64,000 bases of DNA from Kordiimonas sp. (GCA_002700365.1 PADB01000012.1:310001-374000), one strand, 5' to 3'. Positions 1 to 8,733 are shown, counted from the first letter of the stretch. Numbers and translations are program-made. Notes: generated from the sequence alone by a model not told the origin.

Positions 1-320
1 CCAGTTATCAGATACGGCAAAAATTACGACAAAAGGGGCTAAGTGAAGAGAACATACGTATAGCCCTCGAAGCATTAGCAGAGTTTTCAGATCGTCCAGA
101 CTGGGATGCAGCCGTACGTTTCGCAAAACGCAAGCGTTTTGGAGTCTTTGCCTCACAACGCGGAGAATCTAAGGGAACAGGCTCCGCAGATAATGCCAAA
201 TATCAAAAACAGCTACAAAGCTTTATGCGGGCAGGGTTTTCGGTTGACCTTGCGCGTAAGGTCCTAAGTGCCAAGACGGAAGATGAATTACAGCAGTTAT
301 CCAACGAGTTCGAAGATTGA
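1..320 (+). CDS. recX: RecX regulatory protein, C-terminal part
   Basis: The visible 105 codons, in frame from base 3 to a TGA at 318-320, carry the RecX repeat pattern: IRQKLRQKGLSEENI near the start, then KRKRFG, then FMRAGFSVDLARKVL near the end. RecX is a small cytoplasmic protein of tandem three-helix repeats that binds RecA filaments and limits RecA activity. The 5' end lies outside the window, so length and neighbours upstream cannot be judged. The family call rests on motif recognition and is fairly secure. Confidence 0.85.
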   Translation, partial: SYQIRQKLRQKGLSEENIRIALEALAEFSDRPDWDAAVRFAKRKRFGVFASQRGESKGTGSADNAKYQKQLQSFMRAGFSVDLARKVLSAKTEDELQQLSNEFED

Positions 321-393
321 TTTCCATTGGCTAATTGTGGTGGCTACATAAGCGGGCAGAGCCGCTCTTTATAGCTATACAAAAAGCTGTAAG

Positions 394-1326
394 TTAACCG
401 TTTTGAATCCAATTTAGAGTGTATGTTAGTCCATCGCGCAAGCTGACATTTGCTGATGTGCCAAGGTCACCAATTGCTTTATCGGGTTTACCATAAGATG
501 CGTATATATCTCCCATTCTTGCAGGCTCATAAACTATATTGGCTTCGACACCCAAGATGTCGGCTATCAGCTTTGCGAGATCGGTAATCGTTGTTGGGTT
601 TCCAGTGCAGACATTATAGACAGCAGCGCCTTGGGAAGCGTTTTCCATTCCGGCAATGAGGTGACGGACAACATCACCCACATATATAAAATCACGGGAT
701 TGCCCACCATCGCCAAAAATGGTGATTGTTTGCCTGCGTGCAAGTTTTTCAGCAAAAATTGCAATTACGCCCGAATAGGGTGATTTGGGGTCTTGTCGTG
801 GGCCATAAACATTGAAGAAACGAAAGCCACGCGTTGGAACCATATGTACATTGGACGCGACAAAGGCGTGTAGTTCAGACCCATATTTATCAGCACCATA
901 AGCGGATAAAGGTTTTATAGCTGATTCTTCGTGCAGGGGGACTTCTGAATTGTCCCCATAAACAGCTGCAGAAGAAGCGTAGACGACGGGAATAGGGCCC
1001 GCAACGTTTGCTCTGCGAGCTTCGTCCAGAATACAGATTGTCCCGGTTAAATTAGCTTTGTGTGTTTCTAACCAGGCTTCATTAGAACGTTGAACAGAAG
1101 CAACAGCGGCCAGATGAAAACAGCCGTCTACGTTCTCAAGGCTTTTTTTGACAATCGCCTCGTCAGCAACGTCACCAATGATGACTTCTGCACCGTTGGG
1201 GGCATTTTCACGATGACCAGTGGAGAGGTCATCGAGGATACGAACATGATGACCCTGATCTATCAAAGAGGCCGCAAGATGCGAACCAATAAAGCCAAGG
1301 CCGCCTGTCACAAGATATGTCGCCAT
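394..1326 (-). CDS. NAD-dependent epimerase/dehydratase (UDP-glucose 4-epimerase-like)
   Basis: 310 residues, an extended short-chain dehydrogenase. The NAD-binding loop TGGLGFIG lies at residues 7-14, acidic DD at 32-33 should hold the adenine ribose, SSA at 118-120 supplies the catalytic serine, and YxxxK is Y143/K147. The FFNVYGPRQ segment is typical of sugar-nucleotide epimerases of the GalE/WbpP group. The likely role is C4 epimerisation of a UDP-sugar for surface polysaccharide. The exact sugar cannot be read from the sequence, and no glycosyltransferase lies alongside. It is transcribed alone, away from the recX end. Confidence 0.85.
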   Translation of the reverse strand: MATYLVTGGLGFIGSHLAASLIDQGHHVRILDDLSTGHRENAPNGAEVIIGDVADEAIVKKSLENVDGCFHLAAVASVQRSNEAWLETHKANLTGTICILDEARRANVAGPIPVVYASSAAVYGDNSEVPLHEESAIKPLSAYGADKYGSELHAFVASNVHMVPTRGFRFFNVYGPRQDPKSPYSGVIAIFAEKLARRQTITIFGDGGQSRDFIYVGDVVRHLIAGMENASQGAAVYNVCTGNPTTITDLAKLIADILGVEANIVYEPARMGDIYASYGKPDKAIGDLGTSANVSLRDGLTYTLNWIQNG

Positions 1327-1410
1327 TTTTACCGTACTCCGTCTATGGGTCAGCGCAGTGTAAAAGGCATGCGTTAAAAGAAAATGAAATCTTTAAATCA
1401 GGTCAGCATT

Positions 1411-1851
1411 CTATGCATGAACATTTTTGATGTCTAAGGCGGCGAGAGCTTCGAACGGTAAAGTAACACAATGGTGACGGCTTTTATGTGGGCCCACGGC
1501 AGAAAAAGCGGTCAGTTTTTCCCATTCTGGGGCCGGCCATTTTACTTCAGTAAGTGTGTTTGTTTGCAGGGCCGTTGTTAGAAGAGTTTCTACCTGGCAT
1601 AGCTCTTCAACTGTTTTTCCCTCTATATATTCTCCGATCAGTGATGCCGTAGCCTGGCAAAGGACGCAGGCCTTTGTTTCATGGGCATAGGATTGAATTT
1701 TGTTGTCTTCCAGGACCACATCAATGGTAATACGATCCCCGCAGTTTGGATTATGTATCGTGGTACTGTGTGTCGGCTCTTTTATGCGTCCCGCGTGACT
1801 TGCCGTAGCCGCCATTTTAAGAATTTCACGCTGATAAAGTTCGTCTATCAT
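1411..1851 (-). CDS. SufU/IscU-type iron-sulfur cluster scaffold protein
   Basis: 146 residues matching the NifU N-terminal (IscU/SufU) fold. The conserved cluster or zinc ligands are visible: C37 with D39 in NPNCGD, C62 in ACVLC, and C128 in SRHHC followed by LPFEAL. The inserted segment before the last Cys resembles SufU more than IscU. It probably assists Fe-S cluster assembly or sulfur transfer in the cytoplasm. No sufS or sufB is adjacent. It is followed on the same strand by the epimerase after 84 bases, which looks coincidental. Confidence 0.85.
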   Translation of the reverse strand: MIDELYQREILKMAATASHAGRIKEPTHSTTIHNPNCGDRITIDVVLEDNKIQSYAHETKACVLCQATASLIGEYIEGKTVEELCQVETLLTTALQTNTLTEVKWPAPEWEKLTAFSAVGPHKSRHHCVTLPFEALAALDIKNVHA

Positions 1852-2081
1852 TTAACAACAATTGCTTTCTTGGTGGACCTGCCTAGAGGGCATAATATTG
1901 TCTATACATCCGATATATACAGATGCGTTTCTATAGGGGCGTGCTGTTTTTCGCATAAACTGTGAATAATATTCCGGTTTTGCTTGATTCTGCTATGCCA
2001 GAAGCCCTATTTAGTAGCATGTTTTTTTATACATAGATGCAGGCCCTTATTTTTAAGCGGCAAATTAACGCAGGTAGTGCA

Positions 2082-3632
2082 ATGGCAAAAACTATAAGTA
2101 ATGGACTGGCTAGAAATTTTCTAGGGCATTCTCCCGAATGGTACAAGCTCACCATCATCGGCTTTCTTATCCTTAACCCTTTTCTTTTGAAAATCGCCGG
2201 GCCTTATGTGACAGGTTGGGCCTTGGTATTAGAATTCATCTTTACGTTGGCGATGGCGTTAAAATGCTACCCGTTGCAGGCAGGTGGGCTTCTAGCTATT
2301 GAAGCCTTATTCATTGGACTAACAAACGAACACTCCGTTTATCATGAGATTGAACATGGTTTGGAAGTGATCTTGTTGTTGGTCTTCATGGTGGCGGGTA
2401 TTTACTTTATGAAGAACCTGCTGCTGTTCTGCTTCACAAAGTTGCTGTTGAAAGTTAAGTCCAAGTTACTGCTATCATTACTCTTTAGTTTCTCGGCGGC
2501 TGTTTTGTCTGCGTTTTTGGACGCGTTGACGGTGACGGCAGTAATTATATCTGTCGCCGTAGGTTTTTATTCCATTTATCATAAGGTGGCATCCGGTAAA
2601 CAATTCCACCATGCCCACGACCACAATGATGACGATGAAGTTCATCATCTCCACCGTGAAGACCTGGAAGAGTTTCGTTCGTTTCTCCGCAGTCTGTTAA
2701 TGCATGCGGCTGTTGGTACCGCATTGGGTGGCGTATGCACGATGGTTGGGGAACCGCAAAACGTGATTATTGCCAGTCAGGCGAATTGGAGTTTTGTGGA
2801 ATTTTTCTTAAGAGTTGCCCCCGTCTCCATGCCAGTTTTCGTCATCGGCCTGATAACATGCGCAGGACTGGAACTGACAAAGGTTTTTGGTTACGGAACA
2901 CCGTTACCGTATAAAGTCCGGGTCATTCTTGAAGAATATGACGAAGAGGAAAGCAAGAAGCGCACGAAGCAGGACATTGCGGCGTTAGTTGTGCAGGGCA
3001 CCGTTGCTGTCTGGTTGGTGATTGGCTTAATGTTCCATTTAGCCCCCGTTGGGCTCATTGGTCTATCCGTGATTGTTTTGGCGACAGCGTTTATGGGAAT
3101 CACAGAAGAACATGCGATCGGTAAGGCGTTCGAAGAAGCACTGCCTTTTACCGCATTGCTTGTTGTGTTTTTTGCGATTGTCGCGGTCATTAATGACCAG
3201 AAGCTCTTCGCGCCTGTGATTGAACTTGTATTACAGCAAGAGGGTAATACCCGTGTTGCGGCGTTTTATCTGGCCAACGGTTTCCTCTCCATGATCAGTG
3301 ATAACGTTTTTGTGGCGACGGTTTACATTGGTGAAATCAAACAAGCCCTTATTGGCGGTATCATTACACGTCCTGAGTATGATATGATGGCTGTGGCCAT
3401 TAACACTGGTACCAATATCCCAAGCGTTGCAACACCTAATGGACAGGCGGCCTTCCTGTTCTTATTGACATCTGCGATTGCACCATTGGTAAGGCTATCA
3501 TATGGCAGAATGGTTATTATGGCCTTTCCGTATACTATTACGATGAGTATTACGGGCTTGTTTGCGGTTATTTATCTATTAGAGCCGTTGACAGACATGA
3601 TGTATTCGGCAGGGGTTATTATGCCACATTAA
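2082..3632 (+). CDS. nhaB: Na+/H+ antiporter NhaB
   Basis: 516 residues, close to the length of E. coli NhaB (513), which exchanges sodium for protons in the inner membrane. The N-terminal [13 protein letters not shown], the segment [13 protein letters not shown], the [13 protein letters not shown] motif and [12 protein letters not shown] are all diagnostic. The ATG at 2082 aligns with the family start; the ATG at 2037 would add 15 unmatched residues. A cytoplasmic loop holds a His/Asp-rich stretch (around residues 183-198) that I do not remember from the E. coli protein. Two hairpins follow the gene. Confidence 0.95.
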   Translation: MAKTISNGLARNFLGHSPEWYKLTIIGFLILNPFLLKIAGPYVTGWALVLEFIFTLAMALKCYPLQAGGLLAIEALFIGLTNEHSVYHEIEHGLEVILLLVFMVAGIYFMKNLLLFCFTKLLLKVKSKLLLSLLFSFSAAVLSAFLDALTVTAVIISVAVGFYSIYHKVASGKQFHHAHDHNDDDEVHHLHREDLEEFRSFLRSLLMHAAVGTALGGVCTMVGEPQNVIIASQANWSFVEFFLRVAPVSMPVFVIGLITCAGLELTKVFGYGTPLPYKVRVILEEYDEEESKKRTKQDIAALVVQGTVAVWLVIGLMFHLAPVGLIGLSVIVLATAFMGITEEHAIGKAFEEALPFTALLVVFFAIVAVINDQKLFAPVIELVLQQEGNTRVAAFYLANGFLSMISDNVFVATVYIGEIKQALIGGIITRPEYDMMAVAINTGTNIPSVATPNGQAAFLFLLTSAIAPLVRLSYGRMVIMAFPYTITMSITGLFAVIYLLEPLTDMMYSAGVIMPH

Positions 3633-3654
3633 TGAGCATGAATTGCTGAAGTTG

Positions 3655-3682
3655 AAAAGCGGGGTTTTCCCCGCTTTTTTTC
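3655..3682 (+). terminator. Rho-independent terminator after nhaB
   Basis: A 10-bp stem (AAAAGCGGGG pairing with CCCCGCTTTT) with a TTTT loop runs directly into a run of seven T residues, 22 bases past the nhaB stop codon. Confidence 0.9.
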
Positions 3683-3692
3683 TGTCTATACC

Positions 3693-3721
3693 ACCGCCGC
3701 CTTCTGGAAGTTGGCGGTTTT
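3693..3721 (+). terminator. Second, weaker hairpin downstream of nhaB
   Basis: ACCGCC (3693-3698) pairs with GGCGGT (3713-3718); an inner CTTC/GAAG pairing extends the stem, and TTTT follows. It lies 10 bases after the first terminator, so the two may act in tandem. The inner loop of two bases makes it less certain. Confidence 0.5.
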
Positions 3722-3817
3722 AAAAAAGCATGATATGTTACAACCGTGTGTATATGGGAGTGTACGCACTGTAAGCACTTGTAAATAATACAAGGCAAAA
3801 CATAAAAGTACGAAAAT

Positions 3818-4468
3818 ATGGATATGAGCATTTTAGTAGATGAAAAACTAAAGACATCTGGGGGAGAGGTGACCGCGTTTGATGCCGTAGCTGCAGAAAA
3901 CCAGTCCGATGTACACAAAGATGTTTCAGAAGAAGCCATTGCGGTAACCGGAAAAGTAAAATGGTTTGATGCTGTTAAAGGATATGGTTTTTTAATTCCT
4001 GAACAAGAAGACGGCGCAAATATCATCAATCAGGATATCCTGATTCATTTTTCTGTTCTGCGTTCTCACGGGAAAAGAAGTCTGCCAGAAGGTACAACTA
4101 TAAAGTGTTTTGCAGAAAGGCGTAGTAAGGGTTTTCAGGCAACTGAAATATCCCATATTGACCTGTCGACGGCGATTGTGCCAGAGCCGAAAGAGGGCGC
4201 AAAGCCTTATCTTATCAGTGAAGAAGAAAAGAAAACCTTAGAATTCGTTCCGGCGACCGTGAAGTGGTTTAATCGATCTAAGGGTTACGGCTTTGTAAAT
4301 CAGGGCGAAGGTAGCCAGGATGTTTTTATTCATATGGAAGTCCTGCGTCAGGCAGATATCGATGTATTAAGCCCGGGAGATACTATTGAGATTGCCGTAG
4401 GGCAAGGGGAGCGTGGCCTCATGGTACGTGCGGGTGCGCTAATTGCCTTGCTCACTCTGCGTGTCTGA
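3818..4468 (+). CDS. Double cold-shock-domain protein
   Basis: 216 residues with two cold-shock domains. Domain one spans about residues 44-112 with RNP1 KGYGFLI and RNP2 DILIHFS. Domain two spans about 146-206 with KGYGFVN and DVFIHME. Both begin with the VKWF strand. Such proteins bind single-stranded RNA or DNA and act as chaperones or anti-terminators; the paired-domain form is common in alphaproteobacteria. The first 40 residues are acidic and low in complexity. The gene is followed nine bases later by the DUF192 gene, a conserved pairing, so they probably share a transcript. Confidence 0.92.
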   Translation: MDMSILVDEKLKTSGGEVTAFDAVAAENQSDVHKDVSEEAIAVTGKVKWFDAVKGYGFLIPEQEDGANIINQDILIHFSVLRSHGKRSLPEGTTIKCFAERRSKGFQATEISHIDLSTAIVPEPKEGAKPYLISEEEKKTLEFVPATVKWFNRSKGYGFVNQGEGSQDVFIHMEVLRQADIDVLSPGDTIEIAVGQGERGLMVRAGALIALLTLRV

Positions 4469-4477
4469 GGATGGGGG

Positions 4478-4990
4478 ATGGTCTCACGTATTTTTCAAGC
4501 CACTTTTATCCTGATTGCCTTTGCAGCGGGCTTGACAGGCTATGGGGGTATCGTACCATCGCCTTACATGGCCGGGGAGGCCTATGCGGCGCCCAAAGCG
4601 CAGCATGCAGCCACAGCTGACGTTACGATTCAATCAGCAGAAGGTGAAGTAAAAGCACGGTTTATTGTGGAAATCGCAGAGAATGCCGAGGCCAGAGAAA
4701 TTGGCCTAATGGGGCGGGAATATCTGCCTGAAAATCATGGCATGCTATTTTTGTATCCAGAGCCAAAACATGTTGCGATGTGGATGAAAAATACATCACT
4801 TTCATTAGATATATTTTTCATAAGTCAGGATGGTGAGATCCTGCAAATTGAAGAAAAAACAACGCCATATTCACTGAAGCTGATGATAGCAGAGCAAAAA
4901 GTGAATGCGGTATTGGAGCTTAACGCTGGTACTGCGCAACAGCAAAACTTGCAGTTAGGTAACAAGGTGATCTGGGCGCGTCATCCATAG
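4478..4990 (+). CDS. Exported DUF192 family protein
   Basis: 170 residues. A hydrophobic N-terminus ends in an AYA|AP-type signal peptidase site near residue 37, so the protein is probably periplasmic. The DUF192 signature follows: REIGLMGREYL, then GMLFLY, then WMKNTSLSLDIFFI and an acidic turn DGEI. The biochemical function of the family is not established. A GGATGGGGG-like ribosome site precedes the ATG at 4478, and the gene lies just behind the double cold-shock gene. Confidence 0.88.
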   Translation: MVSRIFQATFILIAFAAGLTGYGGIVPSPYMAGEAYAAPKAQHAATADVTIQSAEGEVKARFIVEIAENAEAREIGLMGREYLPENHGMLFLYPEPKHVAMWMKNTSLSLDIFFISQDGEILQIEEKTTPYSLKLMIAEQKVNAVLELNAGTAQQQNLQLGNKVIWARHP

Positions 4991-5082
4991 TTCTATAGAC
5001 AAAGGTTTTTTTCGTTTTTTATTGTAAAAACTGTTGCCCTCTCAGGGTGGTTAGAGTATTAACCGTTTCACGCTCTTACGGT

Positions 5083-5159
5083 CGGGGAGTGGCGCAGCCT
5101 GGTAGCGCACCTGTTTTGGGTACAGGGGGTCGCTGGTTCGAATCCAGTCTCCCCGACCA
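5083..5159 (+). tRNA. tRNA-Pro (anticodon TGG)
   Basis: 77-base cloverleaf. The acceptor stem CGGGGAG pairs with CTCCCCG, the T arm contains TTCGAAT, the anticodon loop is TTTGGGT with TGG, and the 3' CCA is encoded. Confidence 0.97.
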
Positions 5160-5287
5160 CTTCACGCACTTTCCAATGATAATCGACGGAACGGATAGAA
5201 TTTGCCTTTCGCTTTAGGTTGAATTGCGCTAAAACTCGGCCTGATAATGATGTCCTTCTTTTGACCGCATGGAAAAAAGGCTTATAG

Positions 5288-5569
5288 ATGGTTGCTACAA
5301 TATATCGCCCCGCAAAGAACGTGATGCAGTCCGGCCCCGGTAAAAGCAAAACATGGGTTTTGGAATTTTCCCCATCTGGCGACAAAGCACATGATCCCCT
5401 GACAGGTTGGATTGGGTCAACTGACACGAAAAGTCAGTTGCAATTACGCTTTGGCAGTTGTGAACTTGCACAAAATTATGCCAAAAAGCATGGTATTGAA
5501 TACCGTGTGAGGCTTCCGCACAGCCGTAAAATGCGGATAAAAACCTACGCCGATAATTTTAAATATTAA
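5288..5569 (+). CDS. NADH dehydrogenase accessory subunit, NDUFS4-like (ETC complex I subunit)
   Basis: 93 residues. The pattern ARIYRPAK-like VATIYRPAKNVMQSG, then WVLEF, DPLTGWIGSTD and a tail rich in basic residues with YADNF matches the ETC complex I subunit family, homologous to mitochondrial NDUFS4. It should sit at the peripheral arm of complex I, which is encoded elsewhere. It lies between two tRNA genes, an arrangement seen in many alphaproteobacteria. An AAAGG sequence sits upstream of the ATG at 5288. Confidence 0.9.
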   Translation: MVATIYRPAKNVMQSGPGKSKTWVLEFSPSGDKAHDPLTGWIGSTDTKSQLQLRFGSCELAQNYAKKHGIEYRVRLPHSRKMRIKTYADNFKY

Positions 5570-5575
5570 TCTTTA

Positions 5576-5652
5576 GCGCCCGTAGCTCAGCTGGATAGAG
5601 CAACTGACTTCTAATCAGTAGGTCGAGGGTTCGAATCCTTCCGGGCGCGCCA
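5576..5652 (+). tRNA. tRNA-Arg (anticodon TCT)
   Basis: 77-base cloverleaf starting seven bases after the NDUFS4-like stop codon. The acceptor stem is GCGCCCG with CGGGCGC, the anticodon loop CTTCTAA contains TCT, the T arm has TTCGAAT, and CCA is encoded. Confidence 0.97.
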
Positions 5653-5660
5653 TATAGTTC

Positions 5661-5692
5661 AAGGGCTTAGCAGCTAACTGCTAAGCCCTTTT
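5661..5692. terminator. Bidirectional terminator between tRNA-Arg and the multicopper oxidase gene
   Basis: A perfect 13-bp stem, AAGGGCTTAGCAG with CTGCTAAGCCCTT, closes a CTAA loop and is followed by T residues on the plus strand. On the minus strand it lies just beyond the oxidase stop codon and is followed by a short T-rich stretch, so it can serve both convergent units. Confidence 0.85.
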
Positions 5693-5697
5693 TACAT

Positions 5698-7848
5698 CTA
5701 GAATCTGAGCTGTACACCGGCACCGAAGTCATATTCATCATGCTGCCGGACAAGCAGAGACAGCTTTTTACTGACTTCATAATCCAGCATCAGGGTATGT
5801 TCCTCGTCGGTATTCCAGTCCCAGGCAAAAGACAGCCTGTCAGTTAGCTGTAATTCACTGCCCAGACCAAAGCGCAAGCGACCATCAGTATCAAGCCGCA
5901 ATTCGCTTTCAATCAATAGCGGTAGCAACATGGACAGGCCCACATATCCCACCGTGTGGCGGTCATCATCTTCCTCTTCATATTCCAGACCGGCAAGCAG
6001 TTCGGTGAAGCGGTTATAGAAATATTCCGCGTTGATTTTCCCACTCACGTCGCCATCATAATCACCTTCCCATTCCGCCTCCAGACGGTAGCGGTGATTA
6101 GAGGTCCAGATACGACCGAAATACTGGTTTGTGAGCACGGCCAGATCAGCAAAGCCATACCAGTGATTATCCATGGAAAGCGATTGGGCAGCAAAGCCAT
6201 CATCAATGCTGCTGGTCCCTGCGTAAGAGATAACGCGGCTCATCCCTGATTTCATGTGGTAGAGGTTATGGCAGTGAAAGATCCAGTCCCGCTCTTCATT
6301 GGCATCAAACTCAATGGTGACTTTGCCCATGCTGGCTAGGTCGACGGTGTGTTTTAAGGGGCTGTAATCCCCCTGACCATTCAATACCCTAAAGAAGTGC
6401 CCATGCAGATGCAGGGGGTGGTTCATCATGGTGGTGTTATTAAAGATAAAGCGGACCCGTTCGCCTTTCTTGATTAGGATGCGGTCAGCCTCGCTCATGG
6501 TGCGGCCATTAAATGACCAGACATAACGTTCCATGTCGCCGGTCAGCTTCAGGTGCACTTCCCGTATAGGCAGGGCCTGATCCAGTACTGTGGGCCGAGT
6601 GGCCTTAAGCGGGGCATAATCCGTCAGATGCTCAATGATTTTCTCTTCGGGCTTCTCATTGGACTTATGGGGTGTGCAATGGCCCATGGCGGCATGTTGC
6701 GGCGCGCAGCCATGATCATTTATATGCCCCGCATGCACCCTATATTGCCTATGTTCAGGTGCCATATCATGGTCGTTATGATCATTATGACTGTCATTAG
6801 TGCCATGACTGCTGTGATCCACCAGAAACAGGTTGGGGCGGGGTATATCCGGCGCCATGACCTTTTGGGCCTTTGGCACTCCAATAAAGGCTGATGTATG
6901 GCCGGTGCCATCGGTATTTGTGGCGCGGAGTTCATAATTTCCTGCGTCAGGAATAGTCACTTCAATGTCATAGGTCTCAGCAATGGCGTGCTTAAGACGT
7001 CTGACCTTCACCGGCTGGACATCTATCCCATCTACGGCAACTATAGTCATTGGGCCACCGGCAAATTCAATATTAAAATAGCTGCTGGCAGCGGCATTAA
7101 TCATGCGAATGCGTACGGTTTCGCCGGGCTGTGCCGTGGCCAATTGTGTTTCCATATCACCATTGGCCAGATGGGCATCATATCCCACATCTGACAGGTC
7201 CATGGGGCCCATGCGCGTCAAGCTTCCTTGGAGGCGATTCTTGATGGCGGGCCAGCCATGGGCAATGACCTTGTCCCAGCTTTGCACACTGCCTTTCTTG
7301 CGGGCATACCAGTCACCATCCCGCTTCAGATTGCGCAGGATTTGTTCCGGGTTTTCATTGGTCCAGTCTGACCAGACAAGCATAAGGTCTTGTTGTGTGT
7401 CAGCATGGTGATGATGGTGATGCTCTGAGCGGGGCAACAGGCGGATGGGGCCATAAATGCCGCGTTCTTCCTGTAGGCCTGTATGGCTGTGATACCAGTA
7501 GGTGCCTGTATGTTTGATCTTGAAGCGGAAGGTAAAACTTTCGCCAGGCCCAATAGGGCGGGTATTTAACCAGGGCACACCGTCCTGATCTGGTGGCAAT
7601 AAAATACCATGCCAGTGTACGGAACTTTCCACATTCATATTGTTGTGGAAGGTGACCTCCAATGTATCGCCAAGATAGGCTTCGATCAGGGGCGCGGGAA
7701 CGCTGCCGCCAATGGCCATGGCCCGTACTGGCACACCGGTTTTATTCAGGGTGATATAGTCAATATTAAATTCATAACGTCTCACCTCTGCCGTTGCTGG
7801 TAGGGAGAGTGAAGCGATGCTGATAAGCATCAAAATCATAAGTCGCAT
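5698..7848 (-). CDS. CopA-type multicopper oxidase with C-terminal beta-barrel-like extension
   Basis: 716 residues. After a Sec-type signal peptide (about 1-20, no twin arginine) come three cupredoxin domains with all copper motifs: HWH 78-80, HSH 120-122, HPLHLHGH 477-484 and HCHNLYHMKSGM 525-536. Such enzymes oxidise Cu(I) in the periplasm. A natural run of six histidines is at 143-148, and residues 344-394 form a His/Met/Cys-rich linker. From about 556 the chain has short alternating strands and ends in LRF, resembling the CopB-type outer-membrane beta domain. I infer a CopA-CopB-like fusion. An AGGA ribosome site precedes the ATG. It is last in a set after hisI and a small Cys/His gene. 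Confidence 0.88.
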   Translation of the reverse strand: MRLMILMLISIASLSLPATAEVRRYEFNIDYITLNKTGVPVRAMAIGGSVPAPLIEAYLGDTLEVTFHNNMNVESSVHWHGILLPPDQDGVPWLNTRPIGPGESFTFRFKIKHTGTYWYHSHTGLQEERGIYGPIRLLPRSEHHHHHHADTQQDLMLVWSDWTNENPEQILRNLKRDGDWYARKKGSVQSWDKVIAHGWPAIKNRLQGSLTRMGPMDLSDVGYDAHLANGDMETQLATAQPGETVRIRMINAAASSYFNIEFAGGPMTIVAVDGIDVQPVKVRRLKHAIAETYDIEVTIPDAGNYELRATNTDGTGHTSAFIGVPKAQKVMAPDIPRPNLFLVDHSSHGTNDSHNDHNDHDMAPEHRQYRVHAGHINDHGCAPQHAAMGHCTPHKSNEKPEEKIIEHLTDYAPLKATRPTVLDQALPIREVHLKLTGDMERYVWSFNGRTMSEADRILIKKGERVRFIFNNTTMMNHPLHLHGHFFRVLNGQGDYSPLKHTVDLASMGKVTIEFDANEERDWIFHCHNLYHMKSGMSRVISYAGTSSIDDGFAAQSLSMDNHWYGFADLAVLTNQYFGRIWTSNHRYRLEAEWEGDYDGDVSGKINAEYFYNRFTELLAGLEYEEEDDDRHTVGYVGLSMLLPLLIESELRLDTDGRLRFGLGSELQLTDRLSFAWDWNTDEEHTLMLDYEVSKKLSLLVRQHDEYDFGAGVQLRF

Positions 7849-7892
7849 TTGTCGTCCTGATTACGTGTTCAAAATGGTTTGAAGGCACATAA

Positions 7893-8273
7893 TTAGGTGC
7901 GGGGTGGCGGTGATTGTGGGGTGAAAGAAACAGAATTAGGAATGTTGAACCGGGGAAGGTCATCCCCATGTCGATTAAAATGTGGGGTATGCAGAAAGGC
8001 TAATGGCAGTGTAATGGCACTGACAACAGCACATTGCACGGCGCATGATTTAGTGGCGTTATCAGTTTTTTCTGATGTGGATTGAGATAGGGAAACATCT
8101 GCATGTCCCGCACATTCTTCTATAGTGGAAACAGATAATTCATGTGTTGAAATTTCTGACGTGGTCATGTGTAGGACATGGCAGTTTTGGGAAAACGCAA
8201 TAGTAAGTGGCCCCATTATAATAATCGCGATTATAAGGAGGGGAGTTACGGTATATGTGACTTTCCGCATCAT
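7893..8273 (-). CDS. Small exported or membrane-anchored Cys/His protein, copper-locus type
   Basis: 126 residues, family not recognised. A hydrophobic segment spans about residues 10-27, followed by a polar region with Cys and His pairs (NCH, ECAGH, SCAVQC) and a second short hydrophobic stretch (ITLPLAF). The C-terminus ends in a proline run (PPPR). Small proteins of this general form often sit upstream of copper oxidase genes, which suggests metal binding or sensing outside the cytoplasm. It starts 11 bases after the hisI stop and ends 44 bases before the oxidase start, on the same strand. Confidence 0.6.
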   Translation of the reverse strand: MMRKVTYTVTPLLIIAIIIMGPLTIAFSQNCHVLHMTTSEISTHELSVSTIEECAGHADVSLSQSTSEKTDNATKSCAVQCAVVSAITLPLAFLHTPHFNRHGDDLPRFNIPNSVSFTPQSPPPRT

Positions 8274-8284
8274 TGTTATCCGGC

Positions 8285-8704
8285 CTATTTCTTATACAGC
8301 TCACCCGGGTCGGTCACGACATCTGCAATAATATTGACCCCGTCATTGCCCGCTTCCAGATAAAAACAATTGCGCCGGCCCGTGTGACAGGCCACGCCGT
8401 CCTGGTGGACTTCCAAAAGGATGGTGTCTGCATCGCAGTCATAGCGGAAGGCCTTTAGACTTTGCACCTGACCAGAACTTTCACCTTTGCGCCAGAAGTT
8501 ATTGCGGGATCGTGACCAATAGCAAACCCGTCCTGTGGTCAGGCTTTCGCGGACCGCATCCGCGTTCATCCACGCCATCATTAATACTTCGCCGGTATCA
8601 TGCTGCTGGGCGATAGCCGGGATTAGGCCGCGATCATCAAATTTAAGGGCGTCCACCACATCATTGATGACATTTCCGGGGAGGGGGTACTGAATTTTCG
8701 TCAT
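8285..8704 (-). CDS. hisI: Phosphoribosyl-AMP cyclohydrolase
   Basis: 139 residues, a standalone HisI that opens the adenine ring of phosphoribosyl-AMP in histidine synthesis. The Mg site DCDAD holds D89, D91 and D93; zinc ligands are C90, C106 and C113 in the ACHTGRRNCFY motif. No other his gene is near. Instead it is first in a leftward set with a small Cys/His gene and a copper oxidase, and its start lies opposite zur. HisI is a zinc enzyme, and zinc-responsive placement of hisI genes is known in other bacteria. Confidence 0.95.
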   Translation of the reverse strand: MTKIQYPLPGNVINDVVDALKFDDRGLIPAIAQQHDTGEVLMMAWMNADAVRESLTTGRVCYWSRSRNNFWRKGESSGQVQSLKAFRYDCDADTILLEVHQDGVACHTGRRNCFYLEAGNDGVNIIADVVTDPGELYKK

Positions 8705-8733
8705 TCTTTGTTCCTGCCAAAAGGCTTTGTAAG

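Noticed and set aside
3619-4029. 136-residue open frame on the minus strand
   Set aside because: It lies over the terminators after nhaB and antisense to the start of the double cold-shock gene; the protein shows no family pattern.
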